DNA of 31,943 nt from an uncultured Oscillospiraceae bacterium (GTDB lineage Bacteria; Bacillota; Clostridia; Oscillospirales; Oscillospiraceae): the NCBI GenBank assembly GCA_934597175.1, contig CAKTQR010000025.1:1-31943 (forward strand). The letters run 5' to 3'. The position numbers and the translations under genes were made by a program. Below are positions 1 through 8,319 of this stretch, in pieces; position 1 is the first letter of the stretch, and each line of letters starts with the position of its first letter. Below the pieces are notes generated by a model that did not search any database, was not told the DNA's origin, and saw only the letters and a list, made by a program, of their open reading frames with translations.

Positions 1-1613
1 CAGGTCTTGTAGTCGGGCTTTGCCTTGCCTTCCATGATGCCGGGGATCTCACGGAACTGACGGCGAACTTCCTCAATCATGCTGTATGCAGCCTTGGAAA
101 CGGAGTCCATGGTCATAGCCGAGAACACGAACGGCAGCATGCCGCCGATGAGCAGACCGATAACGACGGTGGGGCTGGTGAGAGCAACCTCAGCAGCGTT
201 CAGGCCGGTAGCCTGAGTGAAGGATACGAACAGTGCAAGTGCGGTCAGAGCAGCAGAGCCGATAGCGAAGCCCTTGCCCATTGCAGCGGTGGTGTTGCCG
301 ACAGCGTCGAGCTTGTCGGTGATCTCACGCACGGAGTGGTCAAGGCCGCTCATCTCGGCGATACCGCCGGCGTTGTCGGCGATAGGACCGTAAGCGTCAA
401 CTGCGACGGTGATGCCGGTGGTGGAAAGCATACCGACTGCTGCGAGTGCGATACCGTAAAGACCTGCGAACTTGTAAGCAAGGAGAATGCCTACGCAGAT
501 GAGCAGGACGGGGACCCAAGTGGACATCATGCCGACTGCAGTACCGGAAATGATGGTGGTAGCGGAGCCGGTCTCGGACTGCTGAGCGATCTTCTTAACG
601 AACTTGTAGTCGCCGGAGGTGTAGACCTCGGTGACGACACCGATAACGAGACCGACAACGAGACCGGAGATGATTGCAATAGCAGCACCGAAGCCATTGA
701 GCATCGACTTGCTGAAGATAAGGGATGCGATGACGACGAGAAGTGCGGAAACATAAGAGCCCATCTTAAGAGCCTTATGGGGATTCGAGCCTTCCTTGCC
801 GCGAACGAAGAAGGTTGCGATAACGGAAGCAAGAATACCGCAGGCTGCGATAACGAGGGGGAAGATAACGCCGCTGGCGGAGTCGGTAATAGCGACTGCA
901 CCGAGTGTCATTGCGGAGATGATAGCACCGACATAGCTCTCAAACAGGTCAGCGCCCATACCGGCGACATCGCCGACATTGTCGCCGACATTGTCAGCGA
1001 TAACAGCGGGGTTACGGGGGTCATCCTCGGGGATGCCTGCCTCGACCTTACCGACGAGGTCAGCACCGACATCGGCTGCCTTGGTGTAGATACCGCCGCC
1101 GACACGGGCAAACAGTGCGATGGAGGAAGCACCGAGCGAGAAGCCGAACAGGACATTGAGGTCCTTGAAGATGATGTACAGAATGCTTGCGCCGAGAAGG
1201 CCAAGGCCGACAACGCACATACCCATGACCGAGCCGCCGGAGAAGGCGATCGACAGAGCCTTGTTCATGCCGCTCAGACGGGCAGCATTTGCGGTGCGGA
1301 CATTTGCCTTGGTGGCGACATTCATGCCGATGTAGCCGGCGAGAATGGAAAATGCTGCGCCGCACAGGAAGCAAACAGCGGTGATCCAGTTCTTAAGACC
1401 GAAGCCTATTGCAATGAACAGAACAGCAACAAAGATAGCAAGGATCTTATACTCGGCAAAGAGAAAAGCGCGAGCGCCATCACTGATTGCGGAGGATATT
1501 TCCTTCATGCGGTCGGTGCCTGCATCCTGCTTGGAAACAAAAGAGATCTTGTAGAAAGCAAAAAGCAGAGCGACGACTGCCAGCGCGGGGGCCAGCCAGA
1601 TAAGAGAATCCAT
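1..1613 (-). CDS. hppA: Membrane-bound ion-translocating pyrophosphatase, 3' end cut by the window edge
   Basis: Integral membrane enzyme that hydrolyses pyrophosphate and pumps H+ and/or Na+ out of the cytoplasm. The first 537 residues are visible; the family is usually about 650-700, so the C-terminus lies outside. The start is the ATG at 1613, eight bases after an AGGAGTG ribosome site. The product opens MDSLIWLAPALAVVALLF, the usual first membrane helix. The substrate loop shows the D(x)7KxE signature (DVGADLVGKVE) followed by GDNVGD and GADLFESY at about residues 180-225. Near residue 440 it reads GNTTAAMGKG; Ala at the first variable position, instead of Lys, is the known marker of the K+-dependent subfamily. 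Whether the pumped ion is Na+ or H+ cannot be told from what I can see. Confidence 0.97.
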   Translation of the reverse strand, partial: MDSLIWLAPALAVVALLFAFYKISFVSKQDAGTDRMKEISSAISDGARAFLFAEYKILAIFVAVLFIAIGFGLKNWITAVCFLCGAAFSILAGYIGMNVATKANVRTANAARLSGMNKALSIAFSGGSVMGMCVVGLGLLGASILYIIFKDLNVLFGFSLGASSIALFARVGGGIYTKAADVGADLVGKVEAGIPEDDPRNPAVIADNVGDNVGDVAGMGADLFESYVGAIISAMTLGAVAITDSASGVIFPLVIAACGILASVIATFFVRGKEGSNPHKALKMGSYVSALLVVIASLIFSKSMLNGFGAAIAIISGLVVGLVIGVVTEVYTSGDYKFVKKIAQQSETGSATTIISGTAVGMMSTWVPVLLICVGILLAYKFAGLYGIALAAVGMLSTTGITVAVDAYGPIADNAGGIAEMSGLDHSVREITDKLDAVGNTTAAMGKGFAIGSAALTALALFVSFTQATGLNAAEVALTSPTVVIGLLIGGMLPFVFSAMTMDSVSKAAYSMIEEVRRQFREIPGIMEGKAKPDYKT

Positions 1614-1666
1614 TTTTTACTCACTCCTATAAAATTTTTAACAAAAAGTTATTGGGCTGTCTATGT

Positions 1667-1695
1667 ATTTTATACTAAGCACTTAAAAAAATCAA
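1667..1695 (-). promoter_or_regulatory. Sigma-A-type promoter of hppA
   Basis: On the minus strand TTGATT (1695-1690), a 17-base spacer and TAAAAT (1672-1667). This would start transcription near 1660, about 45 bases before the hppA ATG. Confidence 0.6.
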
Positions 1696-1900
1696 TTCAT
1701 ATTTGCCTGTTATTCGTGTAAATTCAACAAGTTTATCAAATTTTACGAAAGTATGAAAAAAACCACGGCTAAGGTGTGCAAAACACACAAAAACAAGTGC
1801 AAAACGGCCAGAATATTGACATGAATGTATCAATCTTAACAACAGACGGCACTGAGATGTTAACAAAATGAAAATTGCTGCAAAAATTTGAATGTTTGTG

Positions 1901-1929
1901 TTGGGAAATTCAAAGAATCGTGCTAAAAT
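1901..1929 (+). promoter_or_regulatory. Sigma-A-type promoter of the plsC-ABC-sigma operon
   Basis: TTGGGA (1901-1906), 17-base spacer, TAAAAT (1924-1929) preceded by TGC. The 353-base gap 1614-1966 holds this promoter and the divergent hppA promoter. The stretch between them is AT-rich with one small inverted repeat (GTGTG/CACAC near 1773-1787) and no gene. Confidence 0.6.
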
Positions 1930-1966
1930 ATAAAATTATGACTAAGGTTAGGCCGGAGGTAGTGAG

Positions 1967-2803
1967 ATGCTTCTTAAATTATTTGCAGGACTGAGCGCCG
2001 CAGCGACGGCTCTCAACATTTCGTCGCCGAGGGTAGAGTTCACGGGCATTAAGCTTGCGGGCTTTGCACTTTTGCGCTTTGCCGAGTTTTACATAGGCTC
2101 ACTGCTTGCATACATCATTGCGGTGTACGCCGTGTCGGAGCTTACCGTGGATATGGACGAGCCGCAGGAAAAGCCGTCGAAGTTCTGGCAGTGGAACATG
2201 AACGAGCTTGCCGAGATAATCTGTGTGCTCGTAGGTGCGAGGGTGTCCGTCACCGGCACCGAGAAGCTTCCCAAGGGGCAGCGTTATCTCATGGTCTGCA
2301 ACCATCGCTCGATATTTGACCCCATTGCGTCTATTAAGCTTTTTGGCGCAAAGGAGTATATCTACATATCAAAGCCCGAAAACTTCAAGATACCCATTGT
2401 AGGTCCGGTCATGCACAAGTGCGGCTGTCTGCCGGTCAACCGTGACAACAACCGTGAGGCGCTTGCAATGGTAAAGTCGGCAAGCAAGTGCATCCGGGAC
2501 GACACCGCCTCCGTTGTCATCTACCCCGAGGGCACACGCAGCCGTGAGCATGAGCTTCTGCCTTTCCATGCAGGCTCGTTTAAAATTGCGCAGCGCACCG
2601 GTGTGCCGGTCGTCATCGCCGCCATCCACGGCACAGATGAGATAGTGCGCAATGTGCCCTTAAAGAAAACAAAGATAGAGCTTGATATTCTCGATGTGAT
2701 CGACGGCGATTTCGTAAAGAGCCACAGCACGAAGGAGACGGCGGAGACCGCTCAGAAAATGATACAGGAGCATCTCGACCGAAAGTACGGAAAGAAGGAG
2801 TGA
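1967..2803 (+). CDS. plsC: 1-acyl-sn-glycerol-3-phosphate acyltransferase (PlsC family)
   Basis: Transfers an acyl chain to the sn-2 position of lysophosphatidate, the second step of phospholipid synthesis, at the membrane face. The 278-residue protein has the family's catalytic NHxxxxD block as NHRSIFD (residues 112-118) and the substrate-binding PEGTRSR block near residue 187. The first 60 residues are hydrophobic, including a membrane segment near 30-58, so it is longer at the N-terminus than the minimal 240-residue form. The start is the ATG at 1967, seven bases after GGAGGT. It is the first gene of an apparent six-gene unit; the next start is 10 bases away. The family is certain; the exact acyl donor and acceptor are inferred. 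Confidence 0.9.
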   Translation: MLLKLFAGLSAAATALNISSPRVEFTGIKLAGFALLRFAEFYIGSLLAYIIAVYAVSELTVDMDEPQEKPSKFWQWNMNELAEIICVLVGARVSVTGTEKLPKGQRYLMVCNHRSIFDPIASIKLFGAKEYIYISKPENFKIPIVGPVMHKCGCLPVNRDNNREALAMVKSASKCIRDDTASVVIYPEGTRSREHELLPFHAGSFKIAQRTGVPVVIAAIHGTDEIVRNVPLKKTKIELDILDVIDGDFVKSHSTKETAETAQKMIQEHLDRKYGKKE

Positions 2804-2813
2804 ACGCCCGAAA

Positions 2814-4580
2814 ATGATAAAGCTTCTTAAGTATATGAAGGGCAGGGAATGGCTGTTTTTCCTTGTCAGTCTTGTTTTTATAGTGTCGCAGGTGTGGCTC
2901 GACCTCAAGCTGCCCGACTACATGTCGAAGATCACGACCCTTGTCAAGACCGAGGGCAGTGCCATGGCCGATATCTGGGCATCCGGCGGCAAGATGCTGC
3001 TTTGCTCGCTGGGAAGCCTTGCGTCATCGATTGTAGTCTGCTACCTTGCATCCTCCATCGCCGCAAGCTTTTCAAGAAGGCTTCGTGCGGCGATGTTTGA
3101 CAAGGTGGAGTCGTTTTCCATGGAGGAGATAAACGCCTTCTCCACCGCAAGCCTCATCACCCGCTCGACAAACGATGTCGTGCAGGTGCAGATGCTCATA
3201 GTCCTTTCCATGCAGGTCGTTATCAAAGCGCCCGCCATGGCGGTGTGGGCAATCACGAAAATTGCCGGCAAGGCGTGGCAGTGGTCGCTGGCAACGGGTA
3301 TCGCCGTTGTGCTGCTCATCGGCTTTCTTTCCATTGCAATGGTGCTGACCTTCCCGAAGTTCCGCAAGATCCAGTGGTTACAGGATGCGCTCAACCATGC
3401 CGCAAGGGAAAATTTAAGCGGCATCCGTGTCGTGCGTGCCTACAATGCCGAGGAGTATCAGGAAAAGAAATTTGAAAAGGCCAACACCGACCTTCTTAAT
3501 AATCAGCTGTTTGCAAACCGCACGATGACGCTTTTAAGCCCGTTCATGAATATCACCATGAACTGCCTTAACATGTCCATCTACTGGATAGGCGCAGTGC
3601 TCATAAACGCCGTCGTCATCGAAAATGCGGCGTCGATAGCCACAAGAGTCGACATCTTTGCCGACATGATAGTGTTCATGTCCTACGCCATGCAGGTCAT
3701 CATGTCGTTTATCATGATAGTCATGGTGTTCATCGTTGCGCCCAGAGCGCTCGTCGCCGCAAAGCGTATAAACGAGGTGCTCGACACCGAGCCCAGAATA
3801 GTCGAGCCGAACAAAGCCCAGCCCGAGGAGACAAGCATCGGCGAGGTGGAGTTTAAAAATGTGAGCTTTACCTATCCCGGCGGCAGCGGCAAGGTGCTGA
3901 CCGATATTAATTTCACCGCCCACCGCGGCGAGACCGTAGCGTTTATTGGCTCGACAGGCTCGGGCAAAACGACGCTCGTTAACCTCATCCCGAGGTTTTA
4001 CGATGTCACCGAGGGCGCAGTTTTGGTCGACGGCGTGGATGTGCGTAATTACGAGCTTGAAAAGCTTTATAAGAAGCTCAGCTATGTGTCCCAGCGTGCC
4101 GTGATGTTCTCGGGCAATATCGAGGACAATGTTGCCTTCGGCGCAAATGCCGACAAGGCAAAGCTCAATGACGCACTGCATATCTCCCAGTCCGAGGAGT
4201 TTGTAGGCAGCCTTGAGGACGGCGTGCAGTCGAATGTCGCCCAGGGCGGCACTAACTTCTCCGGCGGTCAGAAGCAGCGTTTGTCCATCGCAAGGGCGCT
4301 GTGCCGTGACGCCGAGATACTCATTTTTGACGACACCTTCTCGGCTCTCGACTTCAAGACCGACCGTGAGCTGCGTGATGCGCTCAAGGCCAGGACCGCA
4401 GACGCAACGAAGCTCATCGTCGCCCAGCGTATCGGCACTATAATGACAGCCGATAAGATAGTCGTCCTCGACGAGGGCAGGCAGGTCGGCATGGGCACGC
4501 ATAAGGAGCTTATGAAAAACTGCGAGGTATATCGTCAGATAGCCCTGTCGCAGCTGTCGGAGGAGGAGCTTGCCATATGA
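2814..4580 (+). CDS. ABC exporter half-transporter, degenerate-site subunit of a heterodimer
   Basis: Type IV (B-family exporter) half-transporter of 588 residues: a six-helix membrane domain (about 12-315) then a nucleotide-binding domain. Walker A is GSTGSGKTT (379-387) and the signature is the canonical FSGGQ (482-486). The Walker B end reads IFDD, so Asp507 replaces the catalytic Glu, and the switch His is replaced by Gln538 (VAQR). The Walker site of this subunit should therefore bind ATP but hydrolyse it poorly, as in TM287/288, BmrCD and LmrCD. Its partner is the next gene, whose start overlaps this stop by four bases (ATGA). An AAGGAG site precedes the ATG. The substrate is unknown: heterodimers of this kind export drugs, lipids or peptides. 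Lipid-enzyme neighbours make a lipid-related substrate possible, but that is inference. Confidence 0.93.
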   Translation: MIKLLKYMKGREWLFFLVSLVFIVSQVWLDLKLPDYMSKITTLVKTEGSAMADIWASGGKMLLCSLGSLASSIVVCYLASSIAASFSRRLRAAMFDKVESFSMEEINAFSTASLITRSTNDVVQVQMLIVLSMQVVIKAPAMAVWAITKIAGKAWQWSLATGIAVVLLIGFLSIAMVLTFPKFRKIQWLQDALNHAARENLSGIRVVRAYNAEEYQEKKFEKANTDLLNNQLFANRTMTLLSPFMNITMNCLNMSIYWIGAVLINAVVIENAASIATRVDIFADMIVFMSYAMQVIMSFIMIVMVFIVAPRALVAAKRINEVLDTEPRIVEPNKAQPEETSIGEVEFKNVSFTYPGGSGKVLTDINFTAHRGETVAFIGSTGSGKTTLVNLIPRFYDVTEGAVLVDGVDVRNYELEKLYKKLSYVSQRAVMFSGNIEDNVAFGANADKAKLNDALHISQSEEFVGSLEDGVQSNVAQGGTNFSGGQKQRLSIARALCRDAEILIFDDTFSALDFKTDRELRDALKARTADATKLIVAQRIGTIMTADKIVVLDEGRQVGMGTHKELMKNCEVYRQIALSQLSEEELAI

Positions 4581-6358
4581 AAGGAATGAGAAGACCCCCC
4601 GTTGACGAAAAGCCGAAAAACTTCAAATCCTCCATGCTGTCGCTCCTGCGCTACCTCAAGCCGTGGCACGCTGCGATTATCATATCGCTGCTGCTGTCGC
4701 TCGGCAGCACTGCGCTGACGCTCATTGCGCCGGACAAGATGGCGGATCTTACAAACTCCATCGCCGCCGGACTTACCACCGGCATAGACATGGACGGCAT
4801 AAAGCAGGCGATAATCGCTATCCTCATTATTTATATAGGAAGCGGCCTACTGTCCTGCATCGCAAGCTATACCATGATAACCGTCATGCAGAAGCTTGCA
4901 TGGAGCCTGCGTGACAGCATCTCCAAAAAGATAAACCGCATGCCGCTCAAGTACTTTGACAGGGTCAGCATCGGCGATGTCCTGAGCCGCATCACAAACG
5001 ATGTAGATACATTGAGCTCGACCCTGAACTCCAGCATAACAACGCTTGTACAGGGCGTTGTGCAGTTTGTCGGCGTAACTATTATAATGTTTGCAACGAA
5101 CGCCGTGATGTCCCTTGCCGCCATCGGCTCGTCGCTTATCGGCTTCATTTTCATGTTTGTCGTGATATCGAAGTCGAGAAAATACTTCCGCCAGCAGCAG
5201 AAAAACCTCGGCGACATGAACGGTCATGTCGAGGAAATGTACTCGGGCCACGATATCGTCCGTGTCTACGGTGCGACCGAGCAGGCCAAGGCGGAGTTTA
5301 AGCGCATAAACGGGAACCTCTATGAAAGTGCATGGAAGTCCCAGTTCTTCGGCGGCCTTATGATGCCGTTCATGGGCTTTATCGGCAACTTCGGCTATGT
5401 CGCCGTGTGCGTTGTCGGTGCTGCGCTCACCATGAGCGGGAGCATCTCCTTCGGCGTTATAGTGTCCTTTATCGCATATGTTCGTCTGTTTACAAATCCG
5501 CTTTCGCAGATAGCGCAGGCTGCCACCCAGCTCATGTCCGCCGGTGCTGCCGGTGAGCGTGTGTTCGGCTTCCTCGAGGAAGAGGAGCTTTCCGATGACA
5601 GCTCTTGCACAGCCTACCCCGAAAAGGTCACGGGCGAGGTCACCTTCGACCATGTCCGCTTCGGCTATGACGAGGATAAGCCCATCATAAACGATTTTTC
5701 CGCCAAGGTCCTGTCCGGACAGAAGATAGCCATAGTCGGCCACACGGGTGCAGGCAAGACCACGATGGTAAACCTGCTCATGCGCTTTTACGAGCTGTGG
5801 AGCGGCGAGATACGCATCGACGGCGTGCCGATATCCGAGATGAAGCGCAGCGATGTGCACGCTCTGTTCGGCATGGTCTTGCAGGATACCTGGCTTTTTG
5901 AGGGCACATACCGTGAGAATATCGTCTACGGCAAGGAAAATGTCACCGACGAGCAGGTGCGCTCTGCCTGCAAGGCGGTCGGCATGGATCACTTTATTAT
6001 GACTCTGCCCGACGGATACGACACCGTGCTCAGCGACCGCAGCAGCCTGTCGGCAGGTCAGCGCCAGCTTCTCACCATTGCAAGAGCCATGGTCGAAAAC
6101 GCACCTATGATAATCCTCGACGAAGCAACAAGCTCCGTCGACACCCGTACGGAAGCTCTCGTCCAGCAGGCGATGTACAAGCTCACCGAGGGCAGGACCT
6201 CATTCGTCATTGCCCACAGGCTCTCGACCATCCGTGACGCAGATCTCATCCTCGTCATGGAAAAGGGTGATGTCGTCGAAAGCGGCACGCACGAGCAGCT
6301 TTTGGAGAAGGACGGCCTGTACAAGGAGCTGTATTACAGCCAGTTTGAGGCAAAGTGA
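4577..6358 (+). CDS. ABC exporter half-transporter, catalytic subunit of the heterodimer
   Basis: This 593-residue partner of the preceding half-transporter has six membrane helices (about 33-325) and a C-terminal nucleotide-binding domain. Walker A is GHTGAGKTT (388-396), Walker B ends with the normal Asp515-Glu516, and the switch His547 is present (IAHR). Its signature is LSAGQ (491-495) with Ala for the first Gly. The defects are complementary. The weak site pairs this subunit's SAGQ with the other subunit's Asp507/Gln538, while the good site pairs this subunit's Walker motifs with the other subunit's SGGQ. That is the classical asymmetric heterodimer. The four-base overlap with the upstream gene implies translational coupling and equal dosage. 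Confidence 0.93.
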   Translation: MKGMRRPPVDEKPKNFKSSMLSLLRYLKPWHAAIIISLLLSLGSTALTLIAPDKMADLTNSIAAGLTTGIDMDGIKQAIIAILIIYIGSGLLSCIASYTMITVMQKLAWSLRDSISKKINRMPLKYFDRVSIGDVLSRITNDVDTLSSTLNSSITTLVQGVVQFVGVTIIMFATNAVMSLAAIGSSLIGFIFMFVVISKSRKYFRQQQKNLGDMNGHVEEMYSGHDIVRVYGATEQAKAEFKRINGNLYESAWKSQFFGGLMMPFMGFIGNFGYVAVCVVGAALTMSGSISFGVIVSFIAYVRLFTNPLSQIAQAATQLMSAGAAGERVFGFLEEEELSDDSSCTAYPEKVTGEVTFDHVRFGYDEDKPIINDFSAKVLSGQKIAIVGHTGAGKTTMVNLLMRFYELWSGEIRIDGVPISEMKRSDVHALFGMVLQDTWLFEGTYRENIVYGKENVTDEQVRSACKAVGMDHFIMTLPDGYDTVLSDRSSLSAGQRQLLTIARAMVENAPMIILDEATSSVDTRTEALVQQAMYKLTEGRTSFVIAHRLSTIRDADLILVMEKGDVVESGTHEQLLEKDGLYKELYYSQFEAK

Positions 6359-6364
6359 GGAAAT

Positions 6365-7099
6365 ATGAAAAAGGTTGCACTTATAACGGGCTCGTCCCGT
6401 GGCATCGGCAGGGCAGAGGCAATAACACTCGCCCGTGACGGCTATGCCGTCTGCGTAAACTGCGTCGAGCGTGAAGATAAGGCGCAGGAGCTTGCAGATA
6501 TGCTCCATAGCGAGGGCTTTGAAGCTATGTGGTACAAGGCGGATGTAGCCGATGCAGATGCTGTGAAGCAAATGGTCGCCGAGGTGGAAAAGACCCTCGG
6601 TGCGGTGACGCTTTTAGTCAACAACGCAGGCATAGCAAAGCAGTGCCTGTTCCAGGACATGACCGAGGATTATTGGAAGCGCATTTTCGATGTGAACCTC
6701 AACGGTGCGTTCAACACCATCCAGGCCGTGCTTCCGCATATGCTGCACGAGCATTCCGGCTGCATCATAAACACCTCGTCTATCTGGGGTCAGCACGGTG
6801 CGTCCTGCGAGGTCGCCTATTCGGCGACGAAGCACGCCATAATCGGCCTGACCCGCTCGCTCGCACAAGAGCTTGCACCGACCAATATCCGTGTAAACTG
6901 CGTCGCCCCTGGTGTTATCAACACCGACATGGTGCAGGTCCTGGGCACGGAAACGCTCGATGCACTTGCCGAGGACACCCCTGCCGGCAGGCTCGGCAGA
7001 CCCGAGGACATTGCGGCGGTCGTGAGCTTCCTCGCCTCTGACGCAGCGTCCTTTATCACCGGCCAGGTCATAACCTCCGACGGCGGCTTTATAAAGTAA
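6365..7099 (+). CDS. SDR-family oxidoreductase, 3-oxoacyl-ACP reductase (FabG) type
   Basis: Short-chain dehydrogenase of 244 residues. The cofactor loop is TGSSRGIG (8-15), NNAG is at 86-89, and the catalytic Ser-Tyr-Lys set is Ser139, Tyr152 and Lys156 (YSATK). The C-terminus (VITSDGGF) is typical of FabG, which reduces 3-oxoacyl-ACP with NADPH in fatty-acid elongation. Many such genes lie outside fab clusters and act on other substrates. There is no acyl-carrier or other fab gene here, so FabG activity is plausible, not shown. The gene starts six bases after the ABC stop, with a GAGG ribosome site overlapping that stop, so it is in the same transcript. Confidence 0.85.
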   Translation: MKKVALITGSSRGIGRAEAITLARDGYAVCVNCVEREDKAQELADMLHSEGFEAMWYKADVADADAVKQMVAEVEKTLGAVTLLVNNAGIAKQCLFQDMTEDYWKRIFDVNLNGAFNTIQAVLPHMLHEHSGCIINTSSIWGQHGASCEVAYSATKHAIIGLTRSLAQELAPTNIRVNCVAPGVINTDMVQVLGTETLDALAEDTPAGRLGRPEDIAAVVSFLASDAASFITGQVITSDGGFIK

Positions 7100-7100
7100 A

Positions 7101-7613
7101 ATGCTCATATACGCACTGACTTTAGTCAAACCCGCCGACCGCCCGAAGCTCGAGCGGCTGTATCTCGAGTACCGCAGCGTGATGTTTTGCGCCGCAAACG
7201 AGATATTGCATAACGAGCATGAGGCAGAGGACGCGGTCCAGCAGGCGTTCGTGAAAATAGCCGAGAACCTTGGCAAGATACCCGATGAGCTATCGACCAA
7301 AACAAAAGCCTTTGTCGTCACCATTGCGGAGAACACCGCCATCGACCGCTACCGCAAGCTCAAGCGCCACGGCAGCTGCGAGCTTTGCGAGGAAAGCTAC
7401 GGCATCGAAGCCGACAGCGCCGATGAGCTGGTAAGCTGCATACTTAAACTGCCTGCACGCTACAGGCAGTTTATACTATTAAAATACTACCACGGCTATT
7501 CGACCCGAGAGATCGCACGGCTGCTCGGCATGTCGAGCGCCGCTGCGAGCAAGACCGCTCAGCGGGCAAAGCAAAGACTTGAACAATTGTGCAAGGAGGC
7601 GGGGCTTTTATGA
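7101..7613 (+). CDS. RNA polymerase sigma factor, ECF-like sigma-70 family
   Basis: This 170-residue protein has only sigma regions 2 and 4. Region 2 spans about residues 20-54 (EHEAEDAVQQAFVKI is the usual -10-binding helix end). Region 4 spans about 115-160, with the HTH around YSTREIARLLGMSSAAASK. It would redirect RNA polymerase to its own promoter class. Its ATG lies one base after the stop of the SDR gene, without a strong ribosome site, so it probably depends on coupled translation. Its stop overlaps the start of the next gene, a one-membrane-segment protein, which is the common sigma/anti-sigma arrangement. No target promoter can be named from the window. Confidence 0.9.
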   Translation: MLIYALTLVKPADRPKLERLYLEYRSVMFCAANEILHNEHEAEDAVQQAFVKIAENLGKIPDELSTKTKAFVVTIAENTAIDRYRKLKRHGSCELCEESYGIEADSADELVSCILKLPARYRQFILLKYYHGYSTREIARLLGMSSAAASKTAQRAKQRLEQLCKEAGLL

Positions 7614-8257
7614 TAAGTGATAACGATCTCAAAATTGCCGCAGAAAAAGCAAGCGCCGCCATTTTGGAAACACTGCCCGAAGTTGAGCACGAGTTTTCGC
7701 CGGAGCATGAACGCCAAATTGCCGCCATCGGTCGAAAGGCACGGCTCAAGAAAGTGCTGTCCGCCGCTGCCATTATCCTGCTCGTCATCATTGCGGGCGG
7801 TGTCGGTGTGCTGACATTCAGCCCCGAGGCAAGGGCTGAGCTTGAATCGACATGGAACAGGCTCATCGGCAATGACGGCTGGCCGACCTATGTAAACGGC
7901 GAGGAAGCGAGCACCTCCGCACTCGTCTATCGCCCGACTTGGCTGCCGGATGGGTATGAGGAGCTTAACGAGAACGCCGACTTTGGCATCATCGAGTATC
8001 GCAAGGGCTTAGCCGCCATAACCTACGGCTGCACAAGCTCGTCCGAGGATTTTCTGTCCGCCGTTGAGTGCACCTCACACGAGGTCACCGTCGGCGGCAT
8101 GACCGCAACGGTCTATGTGCCGGTCGAAAATGAGCTTTACTACAGCAAAAAGACACTCGCATTTATAAAGGGCGGCTGCCTGATAACCATAACCGCCGAT
8201 TTAAGTGAGCCTGAGCTCATAAAAATTGCGGAAAGCGTAAAATTATCCGACAATTAG
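7610..8257 (+). CDS. Membrane protein with DUF4367-like domain, putative anti-sigma partner
   Basis: A 215-residue protein with a cytoplasmic N-terminus (1-45), one membrane helix (about 47-69) and an outside domain. The outside part starts with a FSPEARAELESTWNRLIG helix and continues into a DUF4367-like beta-rich domain. In Clostridia such proteins follow ECF sigma genes and are taken to be anti-sigma factors that sense the envelope. I chose the ATG at 7610, ten bases after AAGGAGG, over a GTG at 7589 that precedes that ribosome site. The start overlaps the sigma stop by four bases (ATGA). The anti-sigma role is inferred from position and topology; no zinc-binding anti-sigma motif is visible in the N-terminal part. 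Confidence 0.78.
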   Translation: MISDNDLKIAAEKASAAILETLPEVEHEFSPEHERQIAAIGRKARLKKVLSAAAIILLVIIAGGVGVLTFSPEARAELESTWNRLIGNDGWPTYVNGEEASTSALVYRPTWLPDGYEELNENADFGIIEYRKGLAAITYGCTSSSEDFLSAVECTSHEVTVGGMTATVYVPVENELYYSKKTLAFIKGGCLITITADLSEPELIKIAESVKLSDN

Positions 8258-8269
8258 TGTCCGAAAAAC

Positions 8270-8317
8270 GCTCCCTGTTTCGTTATATACTAATGAGAAC
8301 GAAACAAGGAGCTTTTT
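8270..8317 (+). terminator. Terminator-like hairpin that buries the ribosome site of the next gene
   Basis: Arms 8270-8284 and 8298-8312 pair over 15 positions with one C/A mismatch around a 13-base loop, followed by five T. The 3' arm contains AAGGAG (8306-8311), the ribosome site for the ATG at 8320. The hairpin could end the sigma operon and also hide the start of the following gene. Confidence 0.75.
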
Positions 8318-8319
8318 AT

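Noticed and set aside
336..1721. 461-residue plus-strand open frame opposite hppA
   Set aside because: It is a shadow of the conserved pyrophosphatase on the minus strand; its translation is low-complexity Asp/Gly/Cys-rich and has no ribosome site.
3534..4502. 322-residue minus-strand frame opposite the first ABC subunit
   Set aside because: It mirrors the Walker and signature region of the real gene and has no family features. The long frame opposite the second subunit (4847-5992) is the same kind of shadow.
8257..8319. Longer start of the first VanZ-family gene at a GTG
   Set aside because: The extra 21 codons run through the hairpin and have no ribosome site; the ATG at 8320 has AAGGAG at ideal distance and begins the usual basic-hydrophobic N-terminus.
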